From assembly GCF_019578655.1 (NCBI RefSeq), contig NC_063256.1, positions 24,094,005-24,158,004 of the forward strand: a stretch of 64,000 nucleotides of DNA, in the 5' to 3' direction. Source of the DNA: Ricinus communis. Lineage: Eukaryota > Streptophyta > Magnoliopsida > Malpighiales > Euphorbiaceae. Shown here piece by piece: positions 1 through 12,533 of the stretch (position 1 is the stretch's first letter; each line of letters begins with the position of its first letter). Under the pieces are notes generated by a model. That model ran no database searches. It had not been told where the DNA came from and saw nothing but the letters and a program-made list of their open reading frames with translations. A program made the translations under genes and the position numbers.

Positions 1-610
1 AAAAGCCATTTATCTTGCCACACCTTCATCAACAAGTCCCTTTCTTGATAATTTCCTTAGAACTAAAAATACTACGCCAAAATGTAGCTTGGCACATCCT
101 CTTTAGCCTCATAGAAAGATGATCTTGGAAAGTACTTTAACTTTAAAACTTGTGTCATTAGACAACCTTCATTCATAAACAGTCACCATCCTTGTTTTGC
201 AAAATGCCTAAAACCAAACCACCATCACTCTTAGATTTTCACAACCTATCCCAACCAACCCAATGAATTTTCCTTCCCTTATTAGAGCCACCCCACCATT
301 AGTTATGAATCAAGCTCTATATAGTATCACAAAAAGTGCTTCGTAAAGAAAACAACTCATAATATAGGAAGGAATTGCCTAAGCAGCTGACTTAATAAGA
401 ACTTCCTTACTAGCAAGATAGACAACTTTTTCTTTCCATAGAGAACTTTTTCTTTCCATCCTTTTAACTTTTTCCAAATACAGTCCTAAAGAAATTGAAA
501 AATGTTTTTCTTTGATCTTCTAATCAATGCTAGGAAGCCAAGATACTTTGGGTGTTGCCCAACTTCCTGAACCCCTAACAACACCTGAATGTACTCCTTC
601 CCGTGCTTCG
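1..610 (-). pseudogene. L1-type LINE reverse transcriptase, C-terminal fragment
   Basis: Read on the minus strand, this stretch gives the conserved end of a plant L1-type LINE reverse transcriptase in broken frames. Visible blocks are LASKEVLIKSAA followed by AIPSYIMSCFL, then WDRL.KSKSDGGL, then KYFPRSSFYEAK, in the order normal for the RT thumb and the following zf-RVT region. Several stops and frameshifts interrupt it, so it is dead. The 5' part of the protein is absent because the fragment abuts copia LTR sequence at about 611, and the other end runs off the window. Confidence 0.75.
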
Positions 611-922
611 ATACTTCTCTTTTCAATCTCCTAAAAGTTATTTAATGAGATCTTTACTTAGAAGCTTGTGTGGATCATCAAAAGAGGCTGGTCATTTAAA
701 TAGCTTTGAAGTGCATCAATCATCTTTGAAGAATCAAGAATCAACAAAGCTAGAAGCGCTCGTTGGAATTAGCGGCATACTCTTTTTGTAAGCCTTCTCC
801 ATCTTTTGCTTGTTTTGTATGTTTTGACTATTTTACATTTATGAGATCCTCGGTAGAAATTGGAATTTTTTTATTTTTGCTTCCATGCGCTTTTTCTTAT
901 ATTTTAATATCAATTCTCAACA
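611..922 (+). repeat. copia LTR, 3' end fragment (same family as the solo LTRs at 4346 and 56489)
   Basis: This segment matches the last part of the copia LTR seen complete at 56489-58215 (shared TCTCAATCTCCTAAAAGT, AGAGGCTGGTCA and CATCAAGAATCAAC blocks) and ends CTCAACA, just before a primer-binding site. The beginning of the LTR is missing at the join with LINE sequence at about 611. It is therefore the truncated 5' LTR of a plus-oriented element. Confidence 0.75.
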
Positions 923-923
923 G

Positions 924-936
924 TAGTATCAGAGCC
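924..936 (+). other. copia primer-binding site (initiator tRNA-Met type)
   Basis: TAGTATCAGAGCC lies one base after the LTR end and differs by one base from TGGTATCAGAGCC, the complement of the plant initiator methionine tRNA 3' end used by copia elements. It fixes the LTR boundary and the plus orientation. Confidence 0.8.
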
Positions 937-1440
937 TCTATTGATTAATTTAGTCATAATGATTGCATAATTGTTAATTGATCATAAAAATGCAAATCTG
1001 AAATTTCTGAGATGTTTTTAGAGATTTTATTGGTTTCCGTAGCTATACTTCGAATTTTTACGTGATTCTTGTTGCATATGAATCCTAAGAGATAAAATTA
1101 TGATATGGAAGTTTGTAGGATTTCTGGATCTTATTTGATTATAGTTTGGGTGTTGGGAGTCCATGTCATGTGCATAGACAACTTTGATGTAATCAATAAT
1201 ACCCAATCTATAATCAAATTTGGATGGGCAAATTAATTGAAATAAATGCATGGGTAATTTTTACGACACGTTTCTTAATATTTGATATTCAAAACTGGTT
1301 CAAAATAATTTAAAATTGGATTCTTAATGATCAAAGCAAAACTATACACATACTACACATCTTAAGGTTTTAGCATGTGCATGTGCATGTGTGTATGGGT
1401 TTTGATTTAATTTGATTTTGAATAGCAATGAATATGGTGA
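937..1440 (+). repeat. copia 5' leader fragment
   Basis: This non-coding leader is an inverted copy of about 11990-12519: both contain the blocks around CTATACTTCGAATTTT, TTGATTATAGTTTGG and GCATGTGCATGTG-type runs. No gag follows; from about 1441 the sequence no longer matches that family. Confidence 0.65.
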
Positions 1441-1697
1441 AGCTTCCTTATGAAATCTAGTACACCACTCAATTAGTAAAAGTGTTTCAGAGAATTATCT
1501 AGGTGGCGACTCCCTTTCTCCGTGCTAATCTCTATGACTAATTAGCGCATTCCTAATTAGGTTAAAAGGCCTTGTAGTGTTGTAGTCGCTATAAATACTT
1601 GGGTGCATGCCCGAAACCACCACATGTACAGTGATATTTACTTTATATCTTTATTCTTTGAGCTTATTTTTTTTCAAAATAAAAAATGGGGAGATTA
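1441..1697 (+). other. unassigned stretch ending in a SIRE-type polypurine tract
   Basis: No coding signal is seen. The last bases read AAAAAATGGGGAGATTAT (1680-1697), which looks like the polypurine tract that precedes the 3' LTR of SIRE-type copia elements. The rest is probably the 3' tail of such an element. Confidence 0.4.
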
Positions 1698-2690
1698 TTA
1701 GCCTAGATGACTTATTAAAAGGCTAAAGTCTCTAATTTTGATCTTGACACTCAAATTGAGTCTTAATTTAATATATTTTCAAGTGTTGTTTGTGTAGCAT
1801 AGATCAAGGTTAAAAATTCAAGTCTATCTGTAAATCATGACTGCACCCTCCGAGGCGCAATCACAAAAAGCTTAAGTTTGTGGAAAGAAGCTATTGAAGA
1901 CTTCGATGGAAAATCGTGACCGCACCCTCAAAGGTGCAACGATGAAAATGAAGACTTATGAGGTAGAGACTAATGGGTTCCTAAAACTGAGAATCACGAC
2001 CGCAAAATTCATGAAATATTGTGACCGTTACAAACCGCCAACGATTACTTTTAAAGTAGCTAGTGTCTCCATGCCACGTCAAATAGCCATTGCAGGCTAT
2101 TTAAGATTCGCAACTACCATGCAAGAAGCAGGACTGCGATTTGCACTTTAACAATGCATTATCTTAAAAGAATTTGGTGAAATTTTTGGGACTAATGAGC
2201 AACGGATCCTTGAGGTTGGTAAGCTATAAAATCCACCTCCAAAGACCTTTAATGGTTGATCAATAACTTTCGAAAGCTTATACCTATTGTACATTAATTC
2301 TTCTTTCTTCTTTAACAATATTTAGTTGTTGTAAGAGCTTAAATGCTATAGTGAGGTTTGAGTATTAGCCTAAACACTTGGAATTAGATTGAGAGTTAGC
2401 CTAGATAAAACTTTTATAAGGGTTGTGTGTGAGCTATAAAACATGAGGATAAAAGGTTTGGTATGAGCTCTAAACACTAAGTTTAGAGTGAGCTTATGAA
2501 AACTCCATTGTAATTAATTGAAAGTATAGTGAATGCCCAATTTGAGATTGAGGAGTAGATGTAGAGTTGATTAACACCCGAACTACTATAAATCTTGGTG
2601 TTCTTTCTTCTCCATACTTCTTCCCTCTATCATCAATTTTTTTCCAAAACCTTTATATAATTCACCAATTCAACCCCCCTTCTTAGTCCA
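1698..2690 (+). repeat. SIRE-type copia LTR, copy 1 (probable 3' LTR)
   Basis: It begins right after a polypurine tract and has the typical SIRE LTR end: alternating GGGTTGTGTGTGAGC-type phrases, CCGAACTACTATAAATC, then CAATTCAACCCCCC. The central part carries imperfect repeats of a phrase like GACCGCACCCTC. Its boundaries are approximate because no matching target duplication was found. Confidence 0.6.
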
Positions 2691-2833
2691 TAAGGGCAAA
2701 TAGAAACTAAAGCTGACAACAAAGATATAATAAAAAGCAAAAATATGGAATGCACCAAAATAAAAAAGAATGAGGAAAGGATGAAAGGGAACAGAAAGAT
2801 AATAGAAAACAAAGACATAAGATGAGATAAAAA

Positions 2834-4215
2834 GTTGTTGACCTAAGGATCAATTAACTTCTATTTTAATCTTAGCATTCAAATTGAGTGTTGCTAATTG
2901 GTTCTTTAAGTGTTCATATGATAGTGCTGTGATATTTCAAAGATTGGATAAAAGTGCCTTAAGCTTTTCAAGATTGGCTTATGAAAACCTCTAAAGTGCT
3001 AGAGCGCTTTTCATCTGGTCAAGTTGACCAGCCACCTGGTAGTCAAAGAGTCTTATCTTTCAGAAGCGCGAGGATGCTTTTAAATCAAGGATCGATAAAC
3101 TTTTGGTAGAGAGTTCGGCGACCTAGAGCACCAGCACCTGTGTTGCTAATTGGTTCTTTGAGTGTTTATATAATAGTGCTGTGATGTTTCAAAGATTGGA
3201 CAAAAGTGCCTTAGGATTTTTAAGATTGGTTTGTAAAAAATCTAAAGACCAATCGTGAAAACTCTAAAATGCTAGAGTGCTTTTCATTTGGTCAAGTTGA
3301 CCATCCACCTGATAGTCAAAGAGTCTTCTCTTTAAGAAGCAAGAAGGCACCTTTGGAGCGTGAGGATGCTTTTAAATCAAGGATCAAGCAACCTTTGGCA
3401 AATAGTTCAATGACCTAGAGCACGAGTGGATTTCCAAGCGCAAACAAGTCAAGCTCGAGGTTGACATCACATTTAATGATGAGTCATTGACCATTGAGCC
3501 GCCATCTAATATCCTAACGATTATAATCATAAAAGTGTAAGGCTGCTTTGCAGGCAGAAAACTACTTTTTGCCAAATCACATACATTTGCAATTAATATG
3601 TTATAGGCTATTTGTAATGACTTCTAAGGGGTTGGTATGATTATAAATATCCCTAATAAAGTCTTAGTATAAAAGTGTGTGAATTCTTTAGTGCCCCAAC
3701 TCTTGTAAATTATTCTATAAACTTTCTACACTTAATTCTTTATTGTATAGTGCATTAAATTGAATTCTTTCATTTAACTAAACTTGTAAAGGGTTATTGA
3801 GTGAGCCCAAGAATAAAACACAAGCTAAAGGGTTGTTTGTGAGCCTAGGATCAAAACCTAAGGAATTGGTTATTGAGTCTTCATTAAAACTTAATGGTTA
3901 AGGGACTTAGTGTGAGATTGAATCACTAAAGGAAGAGGTTCGGTGTTATCTTGTCAAAACACTAAGTTGTTGGGCGAGGTTGCTAAAACCCAAGATTTGT
4001 AATGAAATTTAATTATAGTGAAATACTCAAGTATGATCTTGTGGAGTGGATGTAGGGAGGAGTGTTCCCGAACCACTATAAAACCCTTGTGTCAATCCCT
4101 CTATCCCTTATACTCATCTTTTTATCTTGTCATTGTGTTCTGTGATCATTATGTTTGATAATTTCACTTTATTTCTACGATTTGAAGTCACCAATTTAAC
4201 CCCTCCTTTTTTCTT
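2834..4215 (+). repeat. SIRE-type copia 5' LTR, copy 2
   Basis: It starts near TTGTTGACCTAAGG and ends with the SIRE-like tail CCGAACCACTATAAAACC then CCAATTTAACCCCTCC, directly before a primer-binding site and a gag start. The LTR is longer than copy 1 because it contains a duplicated block of about 252 bases (2888-3139 and 3140-3425). Confidence 0.65.
2888..3425 (+). repeat. tandem duplication of about 252 bases inside the SIRE LTR
   Basis: Two adjacent copies start with GTGTTGCTAATTGGTTCTTT and share the blocks GTGCTGTGAT.TTTCAAAGA, GGTCAAGTTGACCA and GGATGCTTTTAAATCAAGGA. The second copy has small insertions. The copies clearly differ at several places, so the duplication is not recent. 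Confidence 0.8.
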
Positions 4216-4230
4216 CCAAAGAACAATAAG

Positions 4231-4242
4231 TTGTACCAAAGC
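4231..4242 (+). other. degenerate primer-binding site of the SIRE-type element
   Basis: TTGTACCAAAGC resembles the TGGTATCAGAGC copia primer-binding site with several changes and sits between the LTR end and a gag start at 4286, which is the expected place. Confidence 0.45.
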
Positions 4243-4285
4243 ATCGTCACTCATTTTCAATCTTAATTATAAGTTTAAAGATCAA

Positions 4286-4345
4286 ATGGCAACTGATAGA
4301 AGTTCCATATGCATTTTAGAAATTTTATATGGAAATCTATTTGGA
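4286..4345 (+). pseudogene. SIRE-type copia gag, N-terminal piece
   Basis: ATG at 4286 opens a short reading frame beginning MATDRSSICI that sits where gag should start, just after LTR and primer-binding site. It is cut at 4345 by a copia solo LTR; gag-like sequence resumes at about 6097. The assignment rests on position and on the continuation downstream. Confidence 0.5.
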
Positions 4346-6091
4346 TGTTAGGAATTGATTTTAACAACATCAAAAAGGCAACAAAAGCTATTTAAAATTT
4401 TCTCTCAATTCCTAAGTTAGATGTCATTGATTAAGATAATCATAATATACAAAACAAGCAAAGAATGGGGAAAGCTTGCAAAGGAATTATGCTACCAATT
4501 CAAAGGAGTGCTTCTAGCTTTGTTGATTCATTCAAGGATGATTGATGCACTTCAAAGCTACTCAAATGACCAATCTCTTTTAGTGATCCACATGAGCTTC
4601 TAATAAAAGATCTCTTAAACAACTTTTAAGGGATTGAGAAAAGATATAGGAGATTGAATGCGAGTTTCAAGCAAGGAGACGAATCAATTAATCCTATTGA
4701 TTGATTCACCTAGTGATTTACTTCATAAGAGCATAAAATACCTAGCTTGCTGTATACACATCTTTTTTTATATATATGGCATTTTATTAAGGTTTAACAA
4801 TTGTACAAAACCCTAACTTACATTAAGTTAGGCTTTTATTTTTGTAATTGAACTTTGATTAACTAATATCTAATTTATGAATAATAAACCCATCATAAAC
4901 CAAATAGTACAGGCCCATTAAGTTGGGTTTTTATAAACCTAATTGAACTTTATTGTATACCCAATGCTTAAAGGCTCATTTTAATCCTCACTTAAAGCCT
5001 ATTTGTGTGTGACCTAAAAGATTCCTAACATATTGGCAATGAATATGGATTATGAATTAAACTCCTCTAATTCAATGTTAATTCTCTAATTAACTTAATT
5101 CGTATTCGTAGATCAAGATTAGCATCATGACCACCTAAATGTGTAGGAATGATTAAAGTGCTTTAATCAACCTTTGCAACGAACAATCTTACAATATAAT
5201 TCATTCCTTTTGTTATACTTTTATCCTAATTGATTCATAGAGTGTGAATGCAAGTGGCAACTCTATAATTGAACCAATCATATTTGTCCTTGATAATTGC
5301 ATATACCATATTGAATAAAATCTATGAAACACTTTTCATAATCTTCATTCATACAACCTTGGCCAATTTTCATGTTAATGCATATAAAAAATCATTAGGA
5401 TAAGATCCCATGACATATTACCTTGGGCAATGAATTCTTTATTTATAAATTATTTATCTTCATACGACTTTTACTACATCCAATGACTATCCCTCGAGCA
5501 CTCTATGGATAGGAGGACATAAGATAGTATCAAAATATAATAATCCTCATATAAGATAATATACTATTAGCTCAAGTCTAAGGATCACATCTTACATGAT
5601 TGTCATAAGAGCATTGTCCATAGACACTTGGGATAAATTCCATATGGACTACTCAGTAAGGTCGTGTTCAATGAACTTGTTCTTGTAACATGCACCCATA
5701 TGCTTATATTAGAATCCATATTCCTCAGCCTTATGAGATAGATTGCTTACTTCATAAGTCAATGATAACACATTATGGTAGTCTCGAGCGTTTGATCAAT
5801 ATTCAAAAATCAATATCTAATTCTTGATCAAACATTAACTATGAATAAATCTTAGGAACATATATAATGAGGTCTCATCATTATAAAATCACTTTATAAT
5901 TTCTCTTACTTTGTGCTAACATTCAATGGTGTTCATTTCTAACGGTCTAGATTATTCCTTGATAATACCACAACTACTCGTACCATTAAGAGCTGAATAA
6001 TACCTTCAGTATAATTGTATGCCATCAATTATGATGTATAAATTAACACAGATCATCTAACAACTACTTATCTTTAGGGCATACTCTAACA
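4346..6091 (-). mobile_element. copia solo LTR, 1.75 kb, minus orientation
   Basis: On the minus strand it starts TGTTAGAGTATGCCCTAAAG at 6091 and ends CAATTCCTAACA at 4346, so it has TG...CA ends. The five flanking bases are TTGGA on the left and TTAGA on the right, a target duplication with one mismatch. It matches the LTR at 56489-58215 in reverse orientation over its length. No coding sequence lies inside, which marks it as a solo LTR left by recombination. It interrupts the SIRE gag. Confidence 0.8.
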
Positions 6092-6096
6092 TTAGA

Positions 6097-6665
6097 TTCA
6101 TATGGTATTAAGGTTTGGAATGATGTTGCGAAAGAATGAAAGCCTCCCACTAAAACAAAGGATGGAGAAGAAAAAAATCTTTCTAGAGAAGAATGGATAG
6201 ATGCTCACAAGAAGCAAAATTATAAAAACAAGCAAGCTATGGCTATACTTGTGAGTTTTCTATCAATGGTAGAATGTGGGAGAGTACAACATTGCACAAC
6301 GACATATTAAATTTGGACTACCTTAGAGAACTACCATAAAGGTATCAAGCAAGTTAAATCTAGGAAGATCTAAATGTATGTCACTAGGTATGAAATGTTC
6401 AAGATGATGCCAAATGAATCTATCATCGATATAATAAATAGGCTTCTCACCATCATCAACAAGATGAGAAAACTTGGCAAGCATTGTGAGCTTGTGGATA
6501 TCAACAATTAGATCTTTAGGAGCCTTCCTTTGGACAAATATGGAGCTAGAGTGGCTAGTATTTAAGAAGCCAATGAAGACCTTAAAAAGATTCAATGGAT
6601 GTCCTCATTGGTAAACTTCCCACCCATGAAATGTCTTTATATTCTACAAATAAGTCATCTATTGG
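6097..6665 (+). pseudogene. SIRE-type copia gag, central (UBN2-like) piece
   Basis: The plus strand, with frame changes, gives the core of a copia gag of the UBN2 type: VTRYEMFKMMPNESIIDI, then INRF, then SLPLDKYGARVASI and ANEDLKKIQMDVLIG. Upstream VWNDVAKE and REEWIDAHKKQNYKNKQA match the usual gag start. The piece lies between the copia solo LTR (ends 6091) and decayed copia sequence on the other strand (from about 6670). Gag resumes at about 12961, so the element was split twice. Gag forms the virus-like particle shell. Confidence 0.7.
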
Positions 6666-6669
6666 CAAT

Positions 6670-8640
6670 ACTCTAATACAATATTTTGAATTGTAGATGA
6701 GACCTTGGTTCTTTGAAAATAGCTTTATTGTCTATCTAACTCTTTTAATCAACAATACTTAAGAACCATACCTATTTCTTAAAGAGAATATTAAAGATCT
6801 AAATATCTCTCATATATTGCCTCAAATATAATAAGGTGTATTGAGCTCAAGTTATAAGAATGACCTTTTTGGAACTCTTTCCAAAACTCATGCTTTTATT
6901 TTAAAAATGAAATGAATCTATCTTATGAATTTATTCTATGTGATTTACAATCAACATCTAGAATAACTACAAAATCTAGTACATAATACATAATATATTA
7001 TTATGCATTCACATAAATTATTCTATTAATAACCTCTTTCTCAATTAGTGTTAATGGAACATATCTTTGGAAAGAGATATGTCATGAGACATCGCCAAGA
7101 ATCTTTCTTTGATTTATTCATATTAAACCTTTTAACATATATGTCTATGTACACGAAGTTCAGAACATTTGTGCAGTTTGAAGCATCTATCTCTATAGAT
7201 CTCAATCCTAGAAAGTAAACTGCATGTTCTAACTCTTTATGGATTTATAAGTCTGGGTAGACTCATGATAAAAGATTTATCACTTTCCATTTATCTATAT
7301 GTTCACAATATGCAATATTATAAAATATTATTATACTCCCATTAACCCCTTCATATACACTTATTTATTCTATTTGGATTGATACTTATAATTCCATTAC
7401 CAGTCAACCATTTGATTAAGTATATAGCTTTATTAAGTTTTCTTTGCTCAACCTTTGTGCAACGACTTATATATTAGTTTTTCTTAAAAATCCACTTGCA
7501 CCTTAATAGATCTTATGCATTTAGATGGGTCTACCATATTCTTTAGTTGGTTAAACAATATGATATCCACAATAGAATTTTATGGCTTGATGCCAACTCT
7601 AAGAATTAATGTCAAATATTATTTCTTAATGTAGAAGTCTCATCAATAATGAGATATATTTTTATATTTCATAAGAGATTTTCATTTCTTATAAATATGT
7701 TGTATCCTACTATATGCAAAATGTATATGTTTAGCTTAAGGTTATGCATCTTATGCTAAGCATCTTTAAGCTTTTGTTTCATTTTAATGCTATTTTGTTT
7801 ATCTTGATATGTATCAAGATCTATCAAACTCTCATTGCTTCTTTCAAAAAACTCCTTTTTCTAGAAGGACAACATGTCCTAAACAAATGCTTTTATTTTA
7901 AGAGTATGATAGTGTTGATATCCTAAAACCCTTTTGGATATCTTACAAATTTATATTTATTAGATCAAGCCTTTTAGCTTTGTCTAATTGTGTATGTTTC
8001 TCTTAAACATCACATACTATTATATATCCTATATAGACTTTATTATGATCATATCATAAATGGAACATATTGGAGTTAATGGTTATAAGAGTATACATCC
8101 TATGAGAAGTTTTGCAATACTTTTTATTGATCTAACTATGTGTCACAAAGTTAAGTTTTATCATCTTATGAAACTTTATCAATTTGAGTAATTGCAAGTT
8201 ATAGACATTTTGGTGATGATCAAAGTATTTTATATGATGCTCTAATCTTGATATGCCACTTTATCCTAACTCTTCCTAAAATAAGCATACATCATATATA
8301 TAGCTTAGGAATTTGGCATATATGTCTTTCTCAAAGACAATTTGATTATAATATTGATCTGATAAGAGTTACAAGTTACATAACTTATTTATGTTACTTA
8401 TTTGTCTAAATATTAAGAATATAACCCTTATGCTAATTTAGGATCACTTTAGATTTTCCGCAACATAGTTTTGTTTTCTTACTTTTATACAAGTTTTTGT
8501 ATGATTTTCTAGAAATATAATTCATTTAACTAAATAAGGCAACAATTGTCTAATATTATTAAATGAAATAATAACAACAATTGTTCTAGAAAAAAACATA
8601 ACAATTATCAAATTCTAAATAAAAAAAAATAAAAACTAAT
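6670..8640 (-). pseudogene. copia pol remnant, heavily decayed
   Basis: On the minus strand, frames near 6970-7170 give fragments resembling the end of a copia reverse transcriptase and start of RNase H: KRFNMNKSKK, then LFPKICSINTN, then IIYYVLCTRF, matching the usual order before the TRPD motif. The rest is AT-rich with many stops and no recognisable integrase. The distance from gag to this RT block is far too short for a complete pol, so there is a large internal deletion as well as point decay. Confidence 0.5.
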
Positions 8641-8679
8641 GACCAAACTAAATAGCAACAATTGCCTTCAAGCTAGTCA

Positions 8680-9397
8680 ATTCCTTCTTCTCAGAATTGG
8701 ATGCTTGCTCTTGCTTCTTATCCTTTAAAGTAGCGAGATAAACCTTGCAGTTCCTTCTCTAATATATTTCCTTTCCACAATGTTGACACTTTCCTTTATT
8801 CTTGTTGACACCTTCATTAGCCTTTAAGACTTTCTTCAGCTTCGAGGCTTTCTTTTTCTTCTTAAGCTTACTCTTACTAGCTTTAGAAGATTCTACCATT
8901 ATAACAACTCCCTTTTACTTTTTTATGATGCCCTCCGTAGTCTTTAACATATTAATAAGTTTAGGCATCATAGTATCCAACTTATTTATATGAAAGTTCA
9001 AAATAAATTGCGAATAACTGTCAGGTAGAGATTGCAAAATTAATTTTATAGTTAATACATGGTTCATCATAAAACCAAGACTTCCTAGATGTTTAATATG
9101 TTCAAACATCTTTAATCCATGTGCATTCACAGATGCACCTTTGGCCATCTTGTATCGGAATAATTTCTTTGAGGTCTCATACCTTTCAGTCCTTGACTGC
9201 TCATCAAATATTTCCTTAAAATATAAGATGATGGTTTGAGCATTCATATTCTCATGTTGTCTTTGTAGTTTCAAAGTCATACTTTCTAACATCACATAAT
9301 CAACTTGGTGATCATCTTCTTGACGCTTTTTGTACTCTTGCACCACCTCCTCAAGTGCATCTATGATAAGAAGACACAATGGAGGTGTGTCTAGCAC
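8680..9397 (-). pseudogene. copia gag (UBN2 type) with zinc knuckle
   Basis: A 160-codon open frame (9397-8915) holds a typical copia gag core: MTLKLQRQHENMNAQTII, DEQSRTERYETSKKLF, SLPDSYSQFILNFHINKLD and LINMLKTTEGIIKK. Downstream, in broken frame near 8680-8795, is a zinc knuckle reading KGKCQHCGKEIY then RRNC, with a stop inside and the usual His changed. The frame start at 9397 is only the first Met; the true N-terminus is probably further upstream. Gag packages the RNA of the element. The same strand carries the leader and primer-binding site up to 12532. Confidence 0.75.
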
Positions 9398-12300
9398 ATA
9401 AAGCTTCTTTTCTTATTTGAGAACAATTCTCACATTATGATGTCAATTAAAAAAGTTCAGCGCAGTAACCTTGTTGGTGTCATGGATACTATGCAAAGAT
9501 AGATTTCGCGTAATATGCCGAGTCCAAAGTCCAACCGATTCCTAGTTCACATCCTCTAGAGAAATGATCCCCTTCAGTAAGTAGGCCATAAGCCGCGCCT
9601 TCTTTCATCGATGTGCAAGGTATAGCACAAGCGCTTTACACATTACCTCTAGGGGCTAGACTCCGATCTTCGCCAGTCCAGGCACCTCTCCAAACGGGAT
9701 ACGTTCCACCTGTAGTCTCGGGGCAAGCTGCCTCTCTTGCAAATCAGCCAGGTTTCACCTCCCAACCCACATGAATACAAGTTATTTTATATGAGCAACT
9801 AGTAAAGGTCTTGCAACCAGTTACTTAACTCTCACTATTTTTTGATACAAGTTAATAGCCCTCACTATCAATTTGGGATGCTATTGATTATGCCATCCTT
9901 ATAGGCTAGAATCCCATTTATTTTAATATGACCTTGAGTATGCCTAACAAACTATATTAAAATACATTAGATAGACAACTACTTGTCAATTGTATCTCTA
10001 TACAAATTCTAAATCAATTAGGTGACAATAGCGTTTGTCTAAACATATTTTCTAATGTTCCAGACATCAATGTATGTTTCACCTAATTCATGCCTCTATC
10101 TTCATATAATCATGAGCATACCCATCCAAATTATATAAAATAGTTAAGTAAGACTTATCAATTAAAATAGAGAACATGCTCAGGTAATATGTAACCTTGG
10201 ATATGCCAACAAATTAGTCTATGAAGAAATCTATCGTTCCTATTTTAGTCATGTTCTTAACATGTGACTTAATATTTGAATGAGGGGTTTGTTATTAAAT
10301 GGTGATTAAGGTCTCATGCTTTGGCATGAACATACAAATATCGAATATAAGGGTTTCAACTTTGGCATGATCATGCATATATCATACATCACATACCTAA
10401 TATAAGCTAGGCATTCCAAACTACTATCAATGATTATGGACTTTCTAAACTAGTTATCTCGAGCCATAAAAAATAACTAGATGGTCAAAACCTAGGTATT
10501 ACTTTTATGATCTCCAAGTGTTGAAACAATATCCCCTTCATCTCCATTTGGTGTCATATCTTCATTCGGATTACAAAATAAAATTCTATCTAACTAATAT
10601 AAAACTATATAACATTTGCATAAGATTTAGAGAAACTTTGAGTTGCCTTCAAGGGGAGTTAGATGAGAAAAGAATTTTACAATCTAGAGAAAATCAGAGA
10701 AAGGCAAGCAATACAATCCTTATTTTAAGAATACCAAATCAAAATATTCAACATAATTATATTGGTCTTTTTGGTCCATAACTATCCATCATGTCAAACA
10801 TAATCATATTATATAAAGCATAAAAGGAATCAAGATAGCATAATTCAAATTATTTGATCATTGCATGGAATTAGGATTAAATGGGGTATAGATAATTAAA
10901 ATAATCATATTCAAAATTAAAAATTCTTCTTATTTTAGAGTGTAATCTTCGGCCAAAATAAAATTAGGACATAAAGTCAACCTTTGAGTAAATTTTTTTT
11001 TACTAATTCTAGTCATACTAGGAAACCAAGATTTAATTTTAGTTGTAGTAAGTTGTAGAGAATTAAAATTAGTTAAATCAGATTTAATCAATAACTAATT
11101 CCCTATAAAATATTCTTAATTTCAATTTTCTGTCCCTTTAGGACACAAAATCAAACATTAAGATATAAAGTCAAACTTATATAAGACAAATAACCTAGTC
11201 ATACTAGGATACCAAAACATAAGTCCTAGCTTAATTAGGATAATGAGAATTTTCATTAATTAAATCAAATTTAAAAAATAAAAATTTCTCTTTTAATCCT
11301 TTTAATTTTCGGTCATGTCTAAATTTAGGATAAGAGTCTAACTCTTACCTTAATTTAGACAACTACCTAATTCAACCTGGATTCTAAACTTATATGTTCT
11401 TGTCCTAAAGGATTAGTAGTACTTGTATTAATTAAAAAAAATTTTAAATTAATCTTTTAATCATATTAGGACAAGTAATTATAATCCCAAGACAACTGGG
11501 GTATGTCTTAAGACAAGGAGTCACATGCCAACTAGGATAAAGAAATCTGTATCCTTATCTAGCAATCCCTACAAATAAAGAAACTCCTTATTTAAAGATC
11601 TTACAAGGCTAATTAATTACATTATTCTAGAATTAATTGAGTCCAGCAAGATTCACTAAGATCCATCATCAAAAGAATCAAATTTTCTATTAAACAATTC
11701 AATATAATCAAGATTCACATAGCAATTATTAAGAAACAAGGCAACTATACAAGGAATATGATCAAGACTTAAATACCTTCAAGATTGCTTTAAGAACTCA
11801 TCTTATGCATGATCTAGATATGATGTTCTTCCTCAAAGGGCTTGCCATTAGACCAAGAAAACGTGCATATGCTAAATTCATCACGCAAACTTACACTATA
11901 CGCATAACTCATTAACTCAATACTTGATTTATATATTGTGTGCATATATGGTGTTCATGAAGATCAAATCTTAAATTTTTAAAAATCTAAAGGTTTATTA
12001 TTGATATTCTAAATTATATTCATTTTTGTTTAAAATCAAATAAATCAAAACCCATATGCATATGCACATGTCAAAACCCCAGGATGTGTAATATGTGCAT
12101 AGTTTTGCTTTGATTATCAAGAATCTAATTTCAAATTGTTTTGAACAAATTTTGAACAAATTTTGAACATTAAATATTCAAGAATAGTCATTGTAACAAA
12201 AACCCAAGCACTTATTTCAATTAATTTCCCCATCCAAATTTGATTAGAGATTGGGTGTTGATGATTACATTAAAACTGTCTATACGCATGACATGGATTC

Positions 12301-12519
12301 CCAACATCCAAACTATAATCAAACGAGATCTAAAAAATCTATAAACTTTCATATTATAAGTACTATCCTTTAAGGTTCATATTAACAAGAATCACCTTAA
12401 AATTTGAAGTATAGCTATGGCAACTAACGAAATCTTTAAAACAGCCGAGAAATTATAAATTTGCATACTTATAATTAATTAATAATTATGCAACCATTAT
12501 GACTAAATTAATTAATGGA
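9398..12519 (-). repeat. copia 5' leader, about 3.1 kb, non-coding
   Basis: Between the gag frame and the primer-binding site there is no convincing coding frame. 11990-12519 is an inverted copy of 937-1440. The stretch 9430-9780 is less AT-rich than the rest. A degenerate tandem array is described separately. Confidence 0.5.
10920..11500. repeat. degenerate tandem array, period near 180 bases
   Basis: Three or so diverged units repeat a pattern of an AGTCAAAC/TTATA-type phrase followed by CTAGTCATACTAGGA (11011 and 11192) and TTCGGTC-type phrases (10946 and 11311). Copies differ strongly, so the period is approximate. Confidence 0.45.
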
Positions 12520-12532
12520 GGCTCTGATACCA
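12520..12532 (-). other. copia primer-binding site, minus orientation
   Basis: GGCTCTGATACCA is the exact reverse complement of TGGTATCAGAGCC and lies one base from LTR sequence starting at 12534. It proves the minus orientation of this copia element. Confidence 0.85.
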
Positions 12533-12533
12533 C

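Noticed and set aside
924..936. tRNA gene suggested by the methionine tRNA match
   Set aside because: Only the 3' end complement is present and it adjoins an LTR, so it is a primer-binding site. The same holds for 12520-12532.
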